From NCBI GenBank assembly GCA_963971575.1, contig OZ020616.1:30918306-30982305 (forward strand): DNA of 64,000 nt, written 5' to 3'. Position 1 is the stretch's first letter; the number at the start of each line of letters is the position of its first letter. The translations under genes were made by a program, and so were the position numbers. This document shows, piece after piece, positions 44,259 through 56,070 of the stretch. Source of the stretch: Liopterus haemorrhoidalis. Taxonomy: Eukaryota > Arthropoda > Insecta > Coleoptera > Dytiscidae. The notes beneath the pieces are model-generated. The model was not told where the DNA came from, did not search any database, and saw nothing but the letters and a program-made list of their open reading frames with translations.

Positions 44259-45607
44259 CACTGGCGTATTAAGGGGGGGGGGCAGAAAATTTAACAAATT
44301 TAAAATAATCGTAGAGCAAAATCACTTACGCATTTTGCAGTATACAAGCTATATTTTATTATGAAATTAATAGAAAATACATATTTCCATGATTTCTGCT
44401 AGATTTTCGTAGATATAATCAAGAAATCCATATTCGGTCACATGAATCTGTCTGTTCGGTAGAAACTATGGCCAAGCGGCTGAATTTAAAGAATTAAACG
44501 TATATACGACAAATACTTAGAATTCCAAAATATATTCCGGGAAAAATAAAAACAAATATTGAGGAATAATTTGAGGGATCTCAAATGTACTAAAATTTTG
44601 AGGGATATCATATGAAAGTTTTTCATACATGGATTAATAAACACATTTTTTACCGACCGCCAACATATATAAGGGAGGTATTGTGATCATACCGATTTTG
44701 ACATTTCGAGATTTCAATGGATCTCCACGTATTGAGGTCCCTACATAACGTTTTAACTATTTTTAGCATGATGTCTGTCGGTCTGTCTGTCCGTTCATCT
44801 GTCCGTCCGTCCGTTCGTCCGTCCGTCCGTCCGTCTGTCTGTCTGTCTGTGTACACGTGCAGAGCAAATTCGGCTAAAAGGATTTTTATGAAACTGCATA
44901 TTTAAGCTTTTGACATCAATGGCACGAGTTGATCAACTTTTGATAACAATCGGTTGACTAGAAATGGGAGTTTACTCCTGTCAATTTTTAAGATTTTTGC
45001 GAATATTTAGCAACAGAAAAATATTTCGAAAAAATTTATTGAACAAAAGTTACTATAAATGCAATAACTAATAACTTTTATTTGAGACGTTTTTTGATAA
45101 AACGAAAAATTTCGAAAAATGTTTGTAAATTTTTTAAAAATTTTAGTCTCAATTTTTTCATACTTATATGTAACGTTTCCATGGTCATGATAAATAATAT
45201 CTCTGTTAGAAAATATTAGGCCAAGTTATTTCTACTCTGCTGCTAGAATGTATTTTATACAAGTACTTTATGATGGCGGTCGGTCCTGTGGTGGCCACAG
45301 CTGATTTTTTTATCAACAAATAATGTCATAATAAAATTATCATCTCTTTATAATATCCAACAGCAGGGGTATCAAAATGATAAGCAGTGACAGAACTTCA
45401 AATATCCTGAAGGGTTCCTTGAATTTATTTTATAAATAGAAAAGGGAGAAGAGAGTATATTTTACATATTTAAATATGGTTTTATCCTAAATAAGCACAT
45501 TTTGTTTTCATTAACACTTCAGGGGCCGTAAAAAATTTGGTTGCGGGCCGCATTCGGCCCGCCTAACATTATTAGTGCCCCCATCGTGAATCCTGGATAC
45601 GCCACTG
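44259..45607. mobile_element. hAT-like element (1.35 kb) containing a HINE
   Basis: The left end CACTGGCGTATTAAGG and right end (reverse complement CAGTGGCGTATCCAGG) are similar. GTTTGAAG and GTTTGGAG flank it (44251-44258, 45608-45615), 7 of 8 identical. A HINE family B copy occupies 44651-45304. The right subterminal part (GGGCCGTAAAAAATTTGG, GCGGGCCGCATTCGGCCCGC) resembles the left part of the hAT element at 38169, so the two may be the same family. Confidence 0.75.
44651..45304 (+). mobile_element. HINE family B copy 2
   Basis: Collinear with 2222-2934: TACCGACCGCCAAC, TATATAAGGGAGG, (GTCY)n at about 44772-44850, the long AT-rich middle, TGGCGGTCGGT, hairpin CTGTGG/CCACAG, CTGA and a T run. 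Insertion is within T-rich DNA on both sides, consistent with T-T insertion of Helentron-type elements. Confidence 0.75.
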
Positions 45608-45615
45608 GTTTGGAG

Positions 45616-46821
45616 ACCACTGCTCTATATAATATTCTGTATTTAGCTAGATTACTAGTACATACACATGATTTATTCATTAATTCATTCACCACACTCA
45701 GATATGTATATAATTGTTACTGACTAAATGTTGTTATCGTATATGAAAAATTCTGTAGATTTCTGTCATAAAAACTGTAGGGGAAGCTGGGGCATAACGG
45801 GCTCCCCTCTCTTTAGCTGTTAAAGTATGCCGCTATGTTTGGGTGCATTCCAATCACGTTCAGTACTTCGCTGTCTTCCGAGAGTGGTTGTATGACTGAG
45901 AGCTGGTGTTTACATTTTGTAAATGGGTGAAACGTGTTTTTGCTGTGTTGATATATTTTTCACACATATCCAGACGTTGATAGCTCCAGTGCAGAGCATG
46001 TGGCAAGTGGGCACATTGTTCTTGCGCTGGAGAAGATGATAAAAATGAGGAATGCACTCACGTGTGTTCATTCTGCGCCAGATTTTAGTTGATTGCCCAT
46101 TATACAACGCCCGTGCTCATTCTACCCCGACACCGGGGCAAAATGAGCACAAGGAAGCTTTTTTTTATATCGTCATAACTTTTATTTTTGTATTTTTTGG
46201 TTTATTTTAATTAACTAGTTTAATTAATATTATTAAGTTTTTTTACTGTCTGTAATAATTAAACAATAAATCAAAAGTTTACAATAAAAAAAGGTTTTAG
46301 TTTAACAAGGACGTGGCTGTCTCCACAGCTTGTATGGAACATGATAATGTTGTTTGTAATCGGCCTTTACAATGAAGTTTTGCCTTAATAATGAGCGGAA
46401 TCTTATGGGAATTTTCTCCTTTTGCTAACATGGTTACTTCTAGACAAGTTTGCAATGTTAGAAAAACATTATCAAGTATTTGTATGTTTAATGCATTAAA
46501 TGCATTTTGTACTCATTTAATAAGTTCGTCGATTGTATTCGGTGAAGCTGTGTGTTGGAAGGATTGTATAGAATTGAAAAAACCAAGATCCAATACATTA
46601 AAAACTATTAGGCAGTTGTAATTAAAGTCGATTTGGAACTTCTTCCTTGCAATTCAACACAATTTTCATCAAATATCGCCATTTTGTTAGAACAGTCACT
46701 TTAATTTGTCTAAAATACGGGGTTTTTCTGTGAATTCCTTTTGACATACTATGCCAAGCTATTTGCGCGCCATTTTTTATTAGTTGCCTAGCAACCACTT
46801 ATTTAGAAATAAAAACAAAAA
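45616..46821. other. Intronic DNA with GGGGC-type MITE-like ends
   Basis: GGGGAAGCTGGGGCATAACG at 45780 and ACCCCGACACCGGGGC with AAAATGAGCAC near 46123-46150 look like parts of inverted-repeat elements, but I could not pair the ends. An open frame at 46391-46621 has no recognisable product. Confidence 0.4.
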
Positions 46822-47303
46822 CCAGTGGCGAAGGAAGACCTCCGCTAGACTTGCCCTCCCATAAAAAAAATTAATAATAAAAAAAATACAATTTTTTTTT
46901 TTAATTTAAAAAAAGATTTAGGTAAATCTTCAAAAATACATCAAATTATGTTCTATACAATTTTTTGTCCAAGTCTTGGTTTACTAGTTACAATTTTTTT
47001 AAAATTTTAATGTTTAATAACTTATTTTCCGGTTTCGGATTTTAATAAAAAACAATAGGGTTCTTCCCAATTATTAGGAGAATTTTTTAGTACCAGAACG
47101 AACTCTTTAAGTTAAACCGTTTTGGAGTTATCGTGTATACACACAGACACACAGACATACACACACACATACGGACGGCAGTTCGAAAATAGGTTTTTTG
47201 GATTCCCTGGACCATGAAACGTGGTCATCAGTTAAAATCTCGACATCGAAAATTTTCGCGATTACAATACGTGCCCCTTATATATTAAGGTTGGGCAAGT
47301 AAA
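46822..47303 (-). mobile_element. HINE family A copy (antisense)
   Basis: Fourth family A copy: the same 5' block, subterminal inverted repeat, short CA-rich tract and 3' hairpin as at 9049, with CACTGG at its 3' end on the minus strand. Confidence 0.75.
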
Positions 47304-48401
47304 AAAGGATCAAGATAATATTGCTTTCGTTAATCCCATATTTTTTGTATACCATATTTTCGGACGAAGGGAGTATTTGAATTATACTCTATCTCTGAAA
47401 GACTGATAGTAATAAATCATTTTGTCAGGCAGTTACCAGTGGCGTGCACATTTTAAACACGTTTAAATTGGTTTTGTGTATTTCTATATTACTATTTATC
47501 ATTTTATTAAACGCACGCCTGTGACCATATTTATCATATCATTAAACACAACCATGTGACCATATTTTTCCTCAAAATTTTAGGGTCAAATTTTTATGGT
47601 CTATTGTGTTTAACCCTAGTTCGTATTCCCATATAATATGTGCGGCACACTCGATTATTTTTAACAATATTTCGTTTCGACCTATTCAAATTTTGTCGCT
47701 TTTGTTTTACCGCTTCTGTGTGATAATACAATAACTTTTTACAAATAATAAATTATAATAACATTACGCAGTATGTTTTTTATTCTATGTGCCGATACTA
47801 AATAAATTGAAATTAAACTAATTCAATTTATAAATTGGCTGAGTGCTAACTAGGCTTGAAATGTACCGGAGCAAACCGGAACTACGTTCCGGTGAAATTA
47901 TGAAAAATATCGTTTCGGTTCGTGGAATTATTGAAAATCTTCTTCGGTTATTGCTTTTTATTCTCCATAATAATTTTGAAGTGGCGATTTTGCATTTCGA
48001 TCCTACGTGCTAACAAAATTTTCTCGAGCACAATCATTGCCACGCGTGTCATAAATTTGCTATCCCTGACCTACGTAGTACCTCAACGTTGCGGCAATCA
48101 CAGGGCTACTTTTATTAATATTATCGTTTCTTTTATAAGTAAATCTTATGTTAGTGTAAAACGCTAATATTATATTTTACTGATATTTTATACGAGTAAC
48201 ACCTTACCATAGATTGACCTCTTTTAAAATAAGATCAATATAGTCCCCCCTTGGGGTTAACCCCTGACCTAAACTAATAAACTTATTGAAAAATTTCTTT
48301 AGGTCTTTTAATTTCATGACATTTATATGAAATGAAAAAAAATTAAAACTAGATATTAACATCAAAGCATTAATTATAGCATTTAATTATTTTATAAATA
48401 C
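47304..48401. other. Intronic DNA with hAT-like fragments
   Basis: CCAGTGGCGTGCACATTTT at 47446 looks like a hAT terminus without a partner. Sequence from about 47850 (GGCTTGAAATGTACCGGAG, TTCGGTTCGTGGAATTATTG) is related to 32655-32821. No gene seen. Confidence 0.45.
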
Positions 48402-49711
48402 AAGGTGTCTCAAAAGAAATTTTATATTTAGTGGATTGATTAAAAAAAAAGTAAGCCGTATATAGAAAAAATGTTTATTAATTATTAAAATACACTTTTT
48501 GGGGATTTATTTCTTAAAAATAATATCGTCTAAATGTAGACCCTCGCGTTCTCGGCACTCATTTAATCGAACAGTAAAATTACTTATGACGTCTCGGCAG
48601 GTGGACTCAGGGATGGCTGCCATTTCGTGACAGATATTTTCTTTCAAATGCGCCAGTGAAGTCGGTTTATTGGCGTAAACTTTAGATTTAAGATAACCCC
48701 ATAGGAAAAAGTCCATAGGGGTTCAATCTGGACTGCGTGGAGGCCAATTTATGTCACCTCTCCGGGAGATCAATTTGCCTGAGAAAATTTCACGAACACG
48801 TGGCAGAGACATATTGGACGTGTGTGAAGTTGCTCCGTCCTGTTGGAACCATGTTCTTTGGTTATAGCCAGGAAAGTTTTGCAGTTCAGGTACCAAGAAG
48901 TTGTCTAACATCTCCACATAACGCTCTGAATTCACTGTAACTGCACGCCCCCTTTCGTCTTCAAAAAAGTAAGGGCCGATAATTCCTCGCGCCGACATCG
49001 CAGCCCATACGGTCACTTTAGGCGAATGTAGGGGTTTCTGATGTTTGCGTTTCGGATTCGTTGCACTCCAGTAGCGGCAGTTCTGCTTATTTACGTGGCC
49101 ATTAAGATGAAAATGAGCTTCATCCGAAAACAAAATGTTGGTAAACGTTGAAAATCGCTCAATCACCTGATTTACGAAATTAAGCCTCTGACTGGCATGT
49201 TGGGGCTTTAATTCTTGCACCAATTGAATTTTGTAGGGGTGCAGCTTTAGGTCTTTGTGCATAATGCGATGTAATGATGATCTATGCACATTTAAAGCAC
49301 TTGCGCGCTTCCGAATTGAAAGGTTCGGGTCGTCACGAATAGACTGATTAACATTCTCCACGTTTTCTACCGTTCTTGATGACCTAGGTCGCCCGGATTT
49401 TGATTTATCCAGCGTTGTACCAGTCTCTTCAAACTTTTTAACCCAATGTCGAATGAGAGGAATGCTTGGCGCATCATTTAAGTGGCGAAAACCTCGAATA
49501 CTGCAGAATTTTCTACGCGCTACAGTCGCCGAATCACCGTTTTTTGTAAAACTCTCGCACGCATAACGTGCGGTCTGCTCCCAAGAAACGCTCCATAGCG
49601 ACTGAATTCCCAAGAGCCAGGCTACCGATTGACATAACCCCCGCGCCCCTCGGATACGTTGCGTTCACGCAGGAAGCTAAATAAATATAAAATTTCTTTT
49701 GAGACACCTTG
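48402..49711 (-). mobile_element. DD41D (rosa-like) IS630/Tc1/mariner transposon, 1310 bp
   Basis: The terminal 30 bp are perfect inverted repeats starting CAAGGTGTCTCAAAAG, flanked by TA (48400-48401, 49712-49713). One transposase gene fills the element on the minus strand. A perfect repeat of this length implies recent transposition. Target-site TA and the transposase catalytic spacing (see the pseudogene entry) place it in the DD41D lineage, which was described in insects under the name rosa. Confidence 0.9.
48507..49596 (-). pseudogene. DD41D transposase, two disabling changes
   Basis: ATG at 49596 opens MERFLGADRTLCVREFYK. A run of six T on the plus strand (49540-49545) is one base too long and shifts the frame; the following frame is then open through NGDSATVARRKFC, the HTH linker SGRPRSSRTVENVE, the first catalytic Asp in LFSDEAHFHLNG, the second in WFQQDGATSHTS, and WPPRSPD, then stop TGA at 48720-48722, then TPMDFFLWGYLKSKVY with the third Asp and a normal end at 48507. 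There are 41 residues between the second and third Asp (counting the stop). A full protein would be about 362 residues. Only these two lesions are visible. The frame can also be opened from a TTG at 49613, but that is not the natural start. Confidence 0.88.
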
Positions 49712-49744
49712 TAAAATAAGACTTAAGTGTGAATTTATGTACCA

Positions 49745-50830
49745 GAAACTAACGAAAATTCGTCGGCCATCCGTTAGTGCCTGTTAGTGCTTCATTGAAA
49801 TGGAATCCACCCTCCACCCTAACCGTTTTTGAGAAATTGAGCATTCAAAAAAAATAAGCATGAAGTTAGCAGGTCATGAAAAGCACTAACGAAAATTCGT
49901 CGGCCATCCATTAGTGCCTGTTAGTGCTTCATAAAAAATCGGATCCACCCTAATCGTTTTTGTGAAATTGAGCATTCATAAAAATAAGCGTGAAGTTAGC
50001 AAATCATGAAAAGCACGAACGAAAATTCGTCGGCCATCCGTTAGTGATTCATTAAAATTGGAATCCACCCTAACCGTTTTTCAAAAATGAGCTTTCCAAA
50101 AATCGACCGTGAAGTTAAGCTTGTTAACTAACGAGACACTAACGGATGGCCGATTAGTGCTTCCAATGAAGCGTGAAGTTAGCAGTCCATTTTGAATTGA
50201 TTTTTTTTTTTCGAAAACGGTTAGGGTGAATCCGATTTTTTATGATGCACTAACAGGCACTAAAGCCTGGAACAGAATGCACAGCGCGCTACGCTGTCAG
50301 CGCGCCGTCATTTGAGACGGCGTTGCGTTAGCGCCGTTGAGAACGCCGTTGAATTTTCGCCTGCACACAATGCAATCATTTTTAACGCTGTCAAAGTGTC
50401 ACTTGACAACCTATATCTGTGTTTATACGTGCGCTTTCTTGTATTAAAATTATAATGGATGATGAAGACTTGTGTGTGATGTTATTAATGTTGTATGCAA
50501 GTTATTTATACATACAAACACTTTACCATTCAGTAAAAACTGAGGTTAGGTGTTCTGCGTCAACGTTCAACGGCGTCAAAAGTTGGAAGTTGACGAACAT
50601 TCAGTATCAACGGCGTTCGAACGCCGCTAGGACGTTACACATTCTGTGCACTTGCATACGACAGCTTGGTTTTAACTTTCCTCTGACAGATAGCGCCGTC
50701 CAAACGCCGTCAACGCGCCGTAGAACTCGTTGCATTCTGTTTCCCACTTAACGAAGCGCTAACGGATGGCCGACGAATTTTCGTTAGTGCTTTCGGTGAC
50801 CTGCTATCTTCACGGAGCCATTATTGAGTT
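49745..50830. mobile_element. Fold-back element 4 with 130-138 bp arm units
   Basis: The left arm has tandem units with CTAACGAAAATTCGTCGGCC, GTTAGTGCCTGTTAGTGC, CACCCTAACCGTTTTTG and GTGAAGTTAGCAG, starting at about 49750, 49888 and 50018 (spacing 138 and 130 bp). The right arm (about 50140-50262 and 50752-50815) carries the same words inverted (GGCCGACGAATTTTCGTTAG). A Harbinger MITE interrupts the right arm. The ends and target duplication were not fixed. No protein. Confidence 0.7.
50264..50748. mobile_element. PIF/Harbinger-like MITE (485 bp) nested in the fold-back arm
   Basis: TAA flanks both ends (50261-50263, 50749-50751). The left end AGCCTGGAACAGAATGCA and right end (reverse complement AGTGGGAAACAGAATGCA) match at 14 of 18 positions. 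Subterminal regions are rich in GGCGTT/AACGCC words. A 110-codon frame at 50419 starts MDDEDLCVMLLMLYASYLYI, which resembles the start of Harbinger nucleases, then decays. Removal rejoins the arm unit as GGCACTAACGAAGCGC. Confidence 0.75.
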
Positions 50831-51024
50831 ACTATTATCAATTACGAATTATCAATCAACAAGTCAGACATGAAGTAGTATTTATGCAAACACAATTAAC
50901 TATTAATATTTTTAATTAGACATGGACATAAGCAGGGGCGGATCGAAGGATTGAATCGGCCCGGGCGACTTTGATGTTTCGGCCCGGGCTCACGGGACTT
51001 GTTGACTATTTATAGGGAATGTTA

Positions 51025-52289
51025 TTAGGTATGTAAATTAATTCGGTTCATCTGGCAGTCAATTGCTGTACTATGGAATTTTCTAACCTCTAATGTCTGC
51101 AACCGGCTTTATGTTTTAGTGTTGACATATGGCAATAATATTCAGTTGATAAACGTTTGGTTTTATAACAATAACATCGTGTTTATCTGATTCAAAAATG
51201 TCGAAATTCAAGCCAAATAAGTATCATTTCCAGGAAGTTCTCATTTTCTGTTTTCATTTGCTGAAATTAGCCACTGAAGCTCATCGAATGCTCGTAGAAG
51301 CTTATGGTGAAAGTGCTCCCACCGATAAATCATGCAGAGAATGGTTTCGACGTTTCAAAAGTGACGCTTTCAGTGTCGATGTAAAACCTCGTCCAGGTCA
51401 GCCGAAGAAGTTCGAGGATGAGGAATTGCAGGCGCTAATCGATGAAGATCCGTATCAGTCGCAACATGAGGTCGCGCAATTATAGAATGTTGAACGATCA
51501 ACAAATTCTGTGCGTTTGGCAGTCATGGCAAAGATTTACAAAGAAGGAAGATTGGTGTCGTACGAACCGAAGGAAAGAGACATCGAGAGGCGCAAAACCA
51601 CGTCTGAAATCTTGCTTTCCAGGCAAAAAAGAAAAGTTTTTTTGTATCGTATTGTGACTGGAGACGAAAAGTAGATATATTTTGATAATTTCAAACGAAG
51701 GAAATCCATTTGCGACTCAGGAAAATAATCCTCATCGAGACCAAAGCGGAATATTCACAGCAAGAAAGTAATGCTCTGTATATAGTGGGACCAGAAGGGT
51801 GTAGTGTATCATGAGCTATTAAAGCAGAGCTAAAACATCACTGACGAACTTAACCAACAACAATTGCTCCGTTTAAACAACGCGTTGAAGAATAAGCGGC
51901 CGAAATATGCAAAGAGACACGACAAAGTGATCCTCCAGCATGATAACGCTAGATCACATGTTGGAAAGATTGTGAAGGCCACCTTGGAAGCACTTGGCTG
52001 GGCCGTTTTACCTCGCTCGCTGTATTCACCAGACATTGCTCTATCAGATTATCACTTGTTCAGATTGATGGCACACGGGCTTTCTGGTCAGCACTTAAAC
52101 AATTATGAAGAAATAGAGAAATGGCTCAATGAATGGATCACTTCGAAGGACGAATCGTTTTTCCGTCATGGTACAACTGCCAGACAGATGGTAAAAAATA
52201 ATAGCAAGCGATGGCAAACACTTTGTATAGTGTATTTTTATTATGTTTTTCACAACAAAGTCTTTTCTGGAATTAATTCACACACCTAA
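51025..52289 (+). mobile_element. mariner element (1265 bp)
   Basis: TA flanks both ends (51023-51024, 52290-52291). The inverted ends TTAGGTATGTAAATTAATTC and TTAGGTGTGTGAATTAATTC differ at two positions. The length is normal for mariner. It carries one plus-strand transposase gene with several lesions and lies inside a hAT MITE, so it is younger than that MITE. Confidence 0.92.
51198..52285 (+). pseudogene. mariner DD34D transposase, degenerate
   Basis: ATG at 51198 starts MSKFKPNKYHFQEVLIFCF; the HTH region includes GESAPTDKSCREWFRRFK and GQPKKFEDEELQALIDED. A stop follows at 51483, then in another frame KIYKEGRLVSYEPKERDIER, RIVTGDEK, stop (a Trp codon in relatives), IYFDN; then a frame from 51864 with LQHDNARSHVGK and SPDIALSDYHLF. 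The three Asp residues are present and the last two are 34 residues apart. Ends near 52225-52285. At least three lesions. Confidence 0.88.
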
Positions 52290-52576
52290 TATAATTGGCC
52301 CGATTCCCGGGCATAAATAAAGACCAAAGTATATTTAAATAAACTTATATAATTTATATTTTTTGTATTAATATCGAAAATAAAAATACAGTCTCTAAAA
52401 TAATGAAAAAATGTTAGAAAAACAAATAAAAAAATTTGAGTGATTTCTAAAGTAATATCATAGAATTGATCATAGGTATTTGAGTGGATACCGGCTGTCG
52501 CATCGGCCCAAAAAAGCTGTCGGCCCATCGGGCGATGCCCGATTGCCCGATAGGTCGATCCGCCCCTGGACATAAG

Positions 52577-54468
52577 TAGGTACGAAGAGTGATTTTCACG
52601 TTTGTTTACTGTTTGTTTGTTTGTTTGAACTTACGTACCAAATCAAGAAAAATCAAGAACAAAATCATCAAACTCTATTTTTATTATTATTATTTTTTTT
52701 TTTTCGGAAACCTATGTTTTTAATAGTTCGTAAACAACGAAAACATGTGACTTAATAACCAATAAGAGCATAGGTGCGCAGTACAGTTAAAAATCGTAAA
52801 ACTGAAATTGGTCAACTTATAATTCTAAATTGATAATCGATAATTGATAATTGTATCCATAAATACACCTATACGAAAACATGAGTTCGTATTATAATTG
52901 GTGAGTGCTAATTCATAATTGTTATTCCATAATTGAGCTGCACCGGTGTAGATAGTGGTTAATTAATGTTTTAAACATAAGATAGGTACCATTGATATAA
53001 CTGTAACCAACACAAAAACGCATAGTTCTACCTACCTAATATATCTTGTACATTATCAGGAATACCAGTTAATATTATTAGCATATTTTAAATTATTAGA
53101 AAATGTCACTTAACACTGTTTAAACCCGAGCAGCTTAATTGTTGCATCTTCAAACGTTGCTCAGCACGTTATTACCAACAACCACAGCTGTAACACAGAT
53201 GATTGTTCGGTAATCCATATAAACAACAATAACCAAAAACTTACTCCATTAAAACATTTGAAAATTCACAAACATTTCAGGTATTCCTATAATGGGTGAG
53301 CAAATAGTTATATAACAGCCCCATAATAAAGTCCTAATTGTTACTTTATCTGTCAACCCCCAACTATAATTAGACCTCGGTAAGAAAACAGTATATAACA
53401 GGGCTGCCCAACCAGTCGATCGCGATCTACCGATCGATCGCGGCGTGATTTTAAGTAGATCTTTAGTTTTCTCTCGCATCCATGTAAAAATACATTTTAA
53501 AAATACAACCTGATCCGTAAAAATTAAAACAAGCTTCTCGCTAGCGTAGGTTCAAATTTATCTTAAGTCGACCGCATCCCCATCAGTGACGGAGACCGTT
53601 GATCGCACATCAAAAAACTACTAATTTATAAAAATAGACCGAAAAAAAACATTATTTTAACATACCCTAACCAACAAAACTAATCTTCTTGCATAAATTT
53701 CGTTAGCGGTCAATGTTACGGTCAATGTGTCGGCTTGGAGGGCCTATGAAAAATCTTCACAAATATTCCTTTTTTACATTTCGTTTTGCTTATTAGGTTA
53801 TTTTTACAAAAAAAATAACTTTAAAATTGCAATATGTAAAGCATTTTTTCAAAATTTGCTTACCGAGGGAAGACCCCTAACCCCGGAAGGGCACTTCATG
53901 CCCTCCCGGTGACCGGCTACACGTTCTGGTCGATCGTGGTAACAATATATATAAATTATCATTTATGTTTTGCTTTTAATTTATAAATTTTGAAATATTT
54001 TGTAATACTATAGTGTAATTATTTATGAATCGTATTTTTTTTTTTTGTATTTGACAACCCTCTAAAACTGTACTGTTTTCTATAAGGCGATAACCATTAT
54101 TCTTATTATTATTATTACTTTATTTCGAATTAAAAGCATATATGTTATGCTTATGTTATGTTGTGTATCGACTCTTCACAAGTTGCAGGTTGTAGGACGT
54201 ATACCTTCAGATTTTTACGATATGATTTCTTCTGCCATCAGCTGCTTCTGTTGATTTTAAGACCACAGCACTGGATGCTACTATAATATTTACAAACAAC
54301 ATAATTTAGGTTTCGCAGTATTTCGTATTTAGACTTCCACCGTGAAATCTTCTAAATCTTTTTTTTTGTCCCTGATCTTTCATAGGAACGAGCAGATTTG
54401 ATATGTATGATCTACTAGGACAGTCTCTTTTCCGTGTTGTGGTATAATATTCCTATACGTATTGAATC
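52577..54468. other. Intronic DNA; unpaired hAT-like terminus
   Basis: (GTTT)n at about 52600-52628. At 53400 CAGGGCTGCCCAACCAG starts a hAT-like sequence with GATCGATCGCGG, and GGTCGATCGTGG at about 53929 may belong to the other end, but no target duplication was found. A phrase (TTTATTTCGAATTAA-AGCATATATGTTATGC) at about 54120 recurs at 56350. No gene seen. Confidence 0.45.
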
Positions 54469-54732
54469 CAGAGTCGGATTTAAAGGCGGGCGCACCGGGC
54501 GTGCTCCCTGGGCCCCGACTTCTCAAGGGCCTCGCGAAACCCTTGACTAATGAGTTCAAAAACTTTCCACTAATGAGTTTTGTTTCATATGTATAATTTT
54601 AATTTAAAAAAACCTGATAGCATGCATATTTATTTAAAAATATGGTTAACATGTATTTTCCCTGTCTCTTTTTTAAGGGGCCCAATATTGTCTCGTGCGC
54701 CCAGGGCCTCATCCAGCCTTAATCCACCTCTG
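54469..54732. mobile_element. hAT-like MITE (264 bp)
   Basis: Left end CAGAGTCGGATTTAAAGG; right end (reverse complement CAGAGGTGGATTAAGG). ATTGAATC is duplicated exactly (54461-54468, 54733-54740). Subterminal GGGCGCACCGGGCG and CGTGCGCCCAGGGC are inverted. No coding. Confidence 0.88.
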
Positions 54733-54740
54733 ATTGAATC

Positions 54741-55453
54741 AATAATATTGGAGTACTATACCACAACAAGGCGGAAATATCCATTATTATTCATGAATTG
54801 TAAAACTACAGCAGCGTCTTCAAAACTCATTTTCTACAGCTGTTATTTTCTGAGCTATATATTAGTATGCTCTCTACTATATTTTTATAAAGTATAACTT
54901 GAAAAGGTTGATTTTTCTATGCTTTTGCTTCATAGCAGATAATTTAGTTGCCTTATTGCTGCCCTTCCTATTGGATGTTTTCCCCTTTTTATAAGTACTA
55001 TCTACCGATAATTGTACATTTAACTTCTTGTACCTGTTAGTTGTTTGGATTGGATTGACTGAGTGACAGATTATTTTTATTTAGTCCCTTCTGCTACCAT
55101 GTATTCTGTATTATTTATGTTCTCAACAAATAACAATAACAATAATTATTGTATAAAAAAATTAGTACATTACAGCCAATATGTAAAAAAATTGAAAAAA
55201 CATTAAAAGTGTAAGGTGCAATAAATAGGTACCTACTTAAGTACTTACCTGGACTTAAGTAAAAGATGAAATGGCTAGTTAACGAAAATAAAATCTATAA
55301 TTGAAATAGCTAGATAAGTATTAATGAAAAAGAAAGCTTTGTAATAGAAATAAGCTAAAAATTCTACAAGATCAATATGAATCTGCATATTTGGACCTTT
55401 TTAGAGTAGCAGTAAATAAAAACAAGACTGTCACCATAATAAAGCCTATATAA
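54741..55453. other. Intronic AT-rich DNA
   Basis: No gene or element recognised. It ends at the TAA target of the next element. Confidence 0.5.
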
Positions 55454-56067
55454 TGGCGCGTCTACATCGAGGCAACTAGGTAGCATGCGACCGTTCGAAA
55501 TGTCGCATGCTACCAATGTGCAGCGGTCTGATGGGAGCCGTGCGACATGTTGCTCGTTCCCGTTACTTGGCGGTAAACATCAAGAGTTTTCGTGCGACAC
55601 GCTACCAGTTCTGAAAGCCACATGTTCGTCATTTTGATATTTGGTAGTTGTTATATAGAAGTATTTGTTTTTTAAATTAACTAGTGTTGTAAGCGTTGCT
55701 GTATCAACAAAAATTATTTAGCAACTTAAATTTATTTAAGATAAGTGAGTAAATATAAGTTTTGATAAAATAGAGTATGAGAAATAATGATAAACATTAT
55801 TAAGTAAGGTTATGTTTTTGTTATGGAATTAAAATTTGTTATAAAATAGTATAAATTAGCTTGATATTATTTATAGTTATAAAATTTAATAATAATTTTG
55901 CGATCCGCCATATTTATTCAGTAAACTGACAGATCTCGCAACAATAAACAGTAGCACGCTCCCAGTGTTGGTGTAGACACTAACTTGTCAATGCGACATG
56001 GTCTGACGGTCTCGTCAGACTTGTCGTATGCTACAGACTTGTCTGTTGCCTCAATGTAGACGCGCCA
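55454..56067. mobile_element. PIF/Harbinger-like MITE (614 bp)
   Basis: TAA flanks both ends (55451-55453, 56068-56070). The left end TGGCGCGTCTACATCGAGGC and right end (reverse complement TGGCGCGTCTACATTGAGGC) differ at one of 20 bases. Subterminal GTAGCATGCGAC and TCGCATGCTAC words form further palindromes. AT-rich interior, no transposase. Confidence 0.85.
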
Positions 56068-56070
56068 TAA

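Larger units (their letters stand above)
50933..52568. mobile_element. hAT-like MITE interrupted by a mariner
   Basis: The left end CAGGGGCGGATCGAAGG and right end (reverse complement CAGGGGCGGATCGACC) are inverted. GACATAAG is duplicated exactly (50925-50932, 52569-52576). Inside both ends is CGGCCCGGGC / GGCCCGATTC-like sequence. Without the mariner the MITE would be about 370 bp. Confidence 0.88.

Noticed and set aside
48723..49613. Transposase start at TTG 49613
   Set aside because: The natural start is ATG at 49596 in another frame; the extra T in 49540-49545 explains the shift.
50419..50751. 110-codon frame as a host gene
   Set aside because: It lies wholly within a TAA-flanked MITE and only its first 20 residues look Harbinger-like.
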